From Tritrichomonas musculus (Eukaryota; Parabasalia; Tritrichomonadida; Tritrichomonadidae), in NCBI GenBank assembly GCA_039105265.1, contig JAPFFF010000034.1:806001-870000 (forward strand): a stretch of 64,000 nucleotides of DNA, in the 5' to 3' direction. The stretch's first letter is position 1. Each line of letters begins with the position of its first letter. Position numbers and translations under genes: made by a program. Below, piece after piece: positions 63,201 to 64,000 of this stretch. Under the pieces are notes generated by a model, which saw only the letters and a list, made by a program, of their open reading frames with translations, did no database searches and was not told the DNA's origin.

Positions 63201-63216
63201 TGACAATTCAACTTGA
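51226..63216 (+). CDS. Giant TKL-type kinase with about a hundred Sel1 repeats
   Basis: 3,996 residues, uninterrupted. The kinase domain lies at about residues 22-295: GEGAFGKVYQV, ATP lysine K57 (CAAK), HRDLKPDNVLL with D161, DFG from D179, GTPVYISPEIW, CWAQNPDERPSFDQI. All catalytic residues are present. A short linker leads to Sel1 repeats from about 390 to the end, about 36 residues each (YASMLYNGDGIEINKEEAAKYYKMAADKGNxEAM), interrupted by a few degenerate units. Two 497-bp blocks 1,944 bp apart are nearly identical. Sel1 arrays form right-handed superhelical scaffolds, so the protein may tether many partners to one kinase. No signal peptide or membrane helix. It ranks among the largest conceivable members of this architecture. 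Confidence 0.95.
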   Translation: MSLSSDSNNPESKVPLNEENGLFDLNDFIMQNKIGEGAFGKVYQVKNKKTGQFCAAKISIEKTEDISRGSLLDLYREVSIISKLDHPAVLKFVGFSPNNFKGKSKPVIVTELAKNGTLTNFILKLKAKSSPNLIDTQKLIIIYGIAAAMSYLHSHDIIHRDLKPDNVLLDDYLHPKIADFGLSKVSKQNPTKIALESTLSIKGTPVYISPEIWKSYQYVKACDVYAFAFIVYELITMEKPFSNVNHYALIVKITKGDRPDFNSDIPLSYQNLIKTCWAQNPDERPSFDQILSQLQNSQEFITESVNVEEYKKYIDYINGCRTSFDSSQKFVPSKSNFFSSIIVEPESDENNGIIQDFNSIIGNFPYKLYKKLDDECKRLIGEASDDPEKQYYIAVAFIEGHYHFPQNTEVGIKFLKKSIKGKCIQSLTYYLNLLIKGNVIPKNHEKAKKLISTYFKDDEKASLLFNGKLFLNEKKYSEAKENFLKSSKLDDSESLYLLGKMLLKGLGSSIDKNEAIQYLKKAIEKGYVKAMLKYGLILKEDPDKKEEGIKYIEMAANKENTKALFCYFKILEAGEAVQKDEQKSLQFLKDAACKGHIEANYKYGYKLSLINGDQDHKVEALNFIKKASDKGHLDSMSYYGVLIARGYVDLPNPKEGSKFIKISAKFGSIEGMFNYGYILNFGIGIEADKNEAIKYYRMSIENGNTNAMINYALMLKSGDGVEINSEESAKYYKMAADNGNVDAMISYASMLLEGDEIEYDKEEAIRYYKMAADRGNIQATIEYANLMMNEVNKNESVKYFKIAADKGNAEAMMKYASLKQIEEGFNKEEVAKYFKMSADKGNVEAMSKYATILFTGDGVKLNKEEGIKYCKAAADKGESDANYQYGKMLEEGDGVEKNKEEAIKYYKIAISQGNSDAMNRYGIMLYKGDGIQKNKKEAAKYFEESANKGNIESMYMYAYLLEKSDIIEKNLEMSIKYYKISADKGYIKSINKYASLLYSGEGITRNKEESAKYYKISSDKGDITGMNQYGLMLYKGEGIPSNKEEAAKIFKTTANKGSIDGIINYAVMLQKGDGVKMNKEEAIKYYKIAIEKNNIYSMHCYGLMLYSGDGIAVDKAEAAKYFKMAADQGYIDSIKIYASMLYDGDGIGINKEEAAKYFKIGAKKGDLDSMTKYSLILEEGDGIDKNIDKSIKYLFKSASKGNLYSMNKYASVMYKGEGRDINKKEAAFHFKNAAKRGDIDAMINYALMLENGDGIPVNKKEAAKYYQSAADKDNVFAMNKYASMAYSGDGVPVNKKDAAKYFKLASDNGDITAMYKYANMANKGDGIDINKKEAIKYFKLASINGNIKAMNKYALIISTENEIELNKGEAAYYYKISADKGNVKAMKKYASILEIGDGIEINKQESAKYYKKAAEKEDLEAMQKYASLVYNGEGITANMEEAAKYYKKSADKGHVESMIQYANMLYKGEGVEKNKKEASKYYKRSADNDNVEARNKYVSMLFTGDGIEVNKKEGIKYLKMKSDINDGNINYQYGKMLEEGDGVEKNKEEAIKYYKIAISQGNSDAMNRYGIMLYKGDGIQKNKKEAAKYFEESANKGNIESMYMYAYLLEKGDIIEKNLEMSIKYYKISADKGYIKSINKYASLLYSGEGITRNKEESAKYYKISSDKGDITGMNQYGLMLYKGEGIPSNKEEAVKILKSAFDKENNINFSLTGEDEIDVKKEELALIYKILADTGDLNAMNQYATILYNGEGIEVDKEEAAKYFKLSADKGNIESMKKYAYMLKQGDGIPVDKKQAAYYFKMAADKGEKYSMNNYAILIGNGDGVEYDSSEEELYYQEAVWKNLPDAMKSLALIITDEKRIRYMYKEAANNGDIYAMYKYALLLENGNATQEDVREELAYFSKAAKYGYVDAMTCYGDILKYGDGEVIGAKDAVKYYKKAIAKGSAEAMNKYASMLYNGKGIMINKEVAAKYYKMSADKGDTAAMNQYASMLYNGDGIEIDKEGASKYYKKSADKGDKEAMNKYASMLEKGDGIKINKEEAAKYYEMALNFDVFPKNNYIIKIGEYKELAFETTKEIIKYFEVAIKDDLNAMYKYACMLYFGDIINTNKEESAQYFKICADKGNVDSMNRYALMLKQGDGVDKNVNESIKYYKLAIEKGSTEAMNTYATMLFEGDEIEINKKKAVKFFKKAADNGDVDSMITYVSIAEKGVGISIDKEETIKYVKMAADNDDIDSMRKYANILEIGDGIEINKEESARYYKMAADNGDMESINKYIVIIENGDVVPFNQNELIKYVKLAADKGDIIAIAKYASMMKNESINEANKRDIVKYLRIMANNGDSDSMNHYAYLLENGYGIESNIYEAERYYKMAIELGNTDAMVNYASLLLNDFVSYIFAKEAVGYYKMAADLGNINGMVIYADLLFMGELIPKNVSEAINYYKRAAETGELQSMIKYASIVSNRYEIYFNGKEAEKYFKKAMYKGSIEAMVRYAIMLYNGDGIKENKKKAARYFKKAADEGDDLAMFRYYNMLFSGDGVAIDKVESARYEKLCKYDGYREPIISFSHYKPENVVDKSTLLYYQIAAERGDVNAIVTYATKLYFGIGTKINKEESSKYFRIAAHKGDVKSMNNYATMLYEGDGIIEDKKKAAKYFKMAGDNGHMRASKRYASMNYYGNGIERNKEEAAKYFKKAADCGSIECMKKYAFMLYNNDGVICRMNEVVKYIKKAAYMDDLESIVFYASLLEYGEGIPINKKEAIKYIKLASSKGDFTSIIKYARILAEGNCDEVSMEELLGYIKIAADDGNCNLMIKYASILYDGKLVGVNKTEAAKYYKMAADKGSIEGMNKYASMLFDGDGIWLNKNEALYYFKKSAETEDLHSMVNYATILGNKFEPYYDNEVAIHYYKLAIKKGSPEAMYKYANMLYYGDGIDEDKKEALKLYKKSANKGNADSMNKLADMLYNGDEIDENKKEAARYYKIAAKKGNVESMKKYAYMNSKGEGIQANGEKACKYYKMAALKGDIEAMNSHLNYLYGKEIKITEKSQYYEKCSKYCPKAAKIYANMLYNGDGIKINKKKSAKYFENANDEESFIKYANMLYNGDGIKINKKKAATFYKKAVDRNNIEACIKLANMYNSGDGIIKSKRRAAKLYKKAARKGNVEALNAYINLLSNGNEIDKNLTKLHKFFKKGWQQKNILIINKFLTMVYNEMIFDYNILDSIIKKLLKSEFTIIISEKGEVELADGFGMKIKKSSKLKNILLEYMNLSQYHKLLADQGSIIEINKYALMSYYGDGIKVNKKEAAKYYRKSGDEGNTFSMYKYGCMRFEGDGIDVNKEIAKCRFKELADNGYIYAINKYASMLYKGKGIKRDRNEAEKYYRIAREKDDINAYYKYALCLINSDKDISDMSEIFGCLAVSIRYGYKNAMYEYANLLFNGSTSEDGLQLAVSLCKQSAERGCTKAMHKYASMLFSGYLVPINKDEAIKYYKKAIAQGSGGSMFEYANILYNGDGVEKEDKEEASKFYKLSAKKGNIEAMNKYASMLYNGDGIMINKEKAAKYYKIAADRGDISAMFNYANMKYNGDGILVSKKEALDYYFLAYKKGDIKSLTRYTLMLFNGEEIQENKEEAVKYLKIASENGDEEAMINLANILYHGKGVNVDIKSAFKYYKKATENGNIKAMGMFAYMLEHGEGVKINKEKAAKYYKIAVNKGNVDSMVNYAIMLLNDKKDKKEAVVYFKKAIEEGSAEAMYRYASMLYKGDGIESNKEEAIKYYKIAADKGHANAMNDYATVLFKGDGVKIDKEQAANYYKLSADKGNVDSMMKYALMLINGDGIQKDNSLAEKYLRKAASKGNIFAMNKLASVVSNKEESARFYKMAADKGSINAMNKYAYMLFNGDGIEPNKKEAAHYYKMASDKGSTEAMNKFADMLFVGDGIETNKEEAANYYKQAASNGSTEAMTKYASMLEKGDGIEANKEESDKYYRMAIDKGLGLSEFDNST
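53868..54364 (+). repeat. Internal duplication in the Sel1 array, copy A
   Basis: A 497-bp block nearly identical to 55812-56308. I noted one difference, AGTGAT versus GGTGAT (Ser/Gly). The offset of 1,944 bp equals 648 residues, that is 18 repeats of 36. Confidence 0.93.
55812..56308 (+). repeat. Internal duplication in the Sel1 array, copy B
   Basis: Second copy of the 497-bp block. Flanking repeats are far more diverged, so this reflects a recent copy event within the gene. Confidence 0.93.
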
Positions 63217-63856
63217 AAAAAAAATTGTTCTTTTATTAAACGATTCAAATAATAAACAAGTTTTTAATCAATTAGTTCTTTTAACATTTTTTTAGGCTAT
63301 TCAATGATGAGGATACAGGAAATAATCACTTGTAATTTTTTTTAACTTCAATAAAATATGATATCAAATCAAATGAAAATTTGATTTTTTAAGCCACATT
63401 GATATTGAATTTCATTTAATACAAAAATATTTGTTTTTCGTAGTCTCAGTAGAATTATTAAAATAAAAAGATCTAATTTTTGAAACATTTATCTATTGTG
63501 ATTTTTTCTGTAGTATAATATAATAAATATCGTTTATACCAAAATAAGTATAGAATGGAATGCTGAAAAAAATGATATCACCATTTGAAATGAAGAAGTC
63601 AGATTTTGTATTCAAATTTGTGTGATCAAATGAATATTTTTTCTTAGGAAAAATTTTATGATTTATAAAATCTGTATCAAAATAAGCAGAAAGCTGTAAA
63701 TCATATTATTAAATTGATTTGAATGAATACTTATTTTGAAAAAATTATGCCGATATCTCATCAAATAATCAATTCAATTTTGACAAAATTGTAACGAAAT
63801 CCGATTTATAAAAAAAGTTATTTTTTATTTTACTGATTTTTATTTAAGTTGTTGAA
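63217..63856. other. Intergenic, AT-rich
   Basis: No gene or RNA is seen between the giant kinase gene and the final partial gene. Confidence 0.5.
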
Positions 63857-64000
63857 ATGAGTAAATTAGTCCAAGCTCATCTTAAGCAATCAAGTATATT
63901 AAATGTTCCTTTTCAGAAATATGAAAAAGACTTCACATTTGTCGTCAATGGCGAAGAATTCAATTTAATGCATTTTCCAAACACATTTATTCTAATATAT
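63857..64000 (+). CDS. BTB-like N-terminus of a repeat protein (3' partial)
   Basis: 48 codons from the ATG, open to the window edge. KDFTFVVNGEEFNLMHF resembles the F-x-F-x-V-x-G-x-x-F start of the BTB-like domains that precede ankyrin or LRR arrays in trichomonad proteins. The rest lies outside the window, so the class is tentative. Confidence 0.55.
   Translation, partial: MSKLVQAHLKQSSILNVPFQKYEKDFTFVVNGEEFNLMHFPNTFILIY

Noticed and set aside
1-64000. Bacterial or phage origin of the window
   Set aside because: Ankyrin, TKL/AGC/STE kinases, calpain, eukaryotic tRNAs with Pol III terminators and no operons or ribosome-binding sites point to a protist nuclear genome.

Overview
This window is AT-rich protist DNA of trichomonad type, most like Tritrichomonas. 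That assignment rests on protein families and gene style, not on a database match. The genes are uninterrupted, use the standard code and show no spliceosomal introns. Several start codons sit 8-25 bases after a TCA-Y-W Initiator-like motif, and several stop codons read TAAA, the trichomonad stop/poly(A) overlap. The families are trichomonad expansions: DUF3447-type ankyrin proteins, BspA-like leucine-rich repeats, TKL kinases fused to LRR or Sel1 repeats, a ubiquitin-like/papain fusion and a pogo-like transposon.

Layout. At 0-12 kb there is the 3' part of an ankyrin protein with a DH/PH-like tail, a membrane-anchored BspA-like surface protein, a decayed DUF3447/ankyrin gene, a small ubiquitin-like protein, and a truncated DUF3447 gene (minus strand). 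That last gene is followed by six isolated ankyrin repeats separated by AT-rich spacers. At 12-17 kb there is a PH-AGC (Akt-like) kinase and a calpain-like peptidase. At 17-26 kb two TKL kinase-BspA LRR genes face each other tail to tail and share near-identical blocks. At 26-33.5 kb the window is gene-poor: tRNA-Ser(AGA), an LRR protein, a 701-bp inverted-repeat element, decayed coding fragments, a small conserved-looking 125-aa protein, and a 2.2-kb AT-rich TA-flanked element with no coding capacity.

At 33.8-39.2 kb there is an intact DUF3447-ankyrin gene and a complete pogo/DDE_1-type transposon with an intact transposase. At 39-46.6 kb there is an STE-like pseudokinase, a kinase-Sel1 protein with DFE in place of DFG, tRNA-Arg(ACG), and a Sel1 protein whose repeat region is strikingly GC-rich. 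At 46.6-51.2 kb there are decayed genes, including a ubiquitin-like/papain-type protease remnant, a minisatellite and hairpins. At 51.2-63.2 kb one 3,996-residue protein carries an N-terminal TKL kinase and roughly a hundred Sel1 repeats. The window ends in the first 48 codons of a gene with a BTB-like N-terminus.

No operon-like organisation is visible. The common theme is repeat-scaffold signalling proteins (kinase, ankyrin, LRR, Sel1) that evolve by tandem duplication, gene conversion and decay, with TA-target DNA transposons between them.
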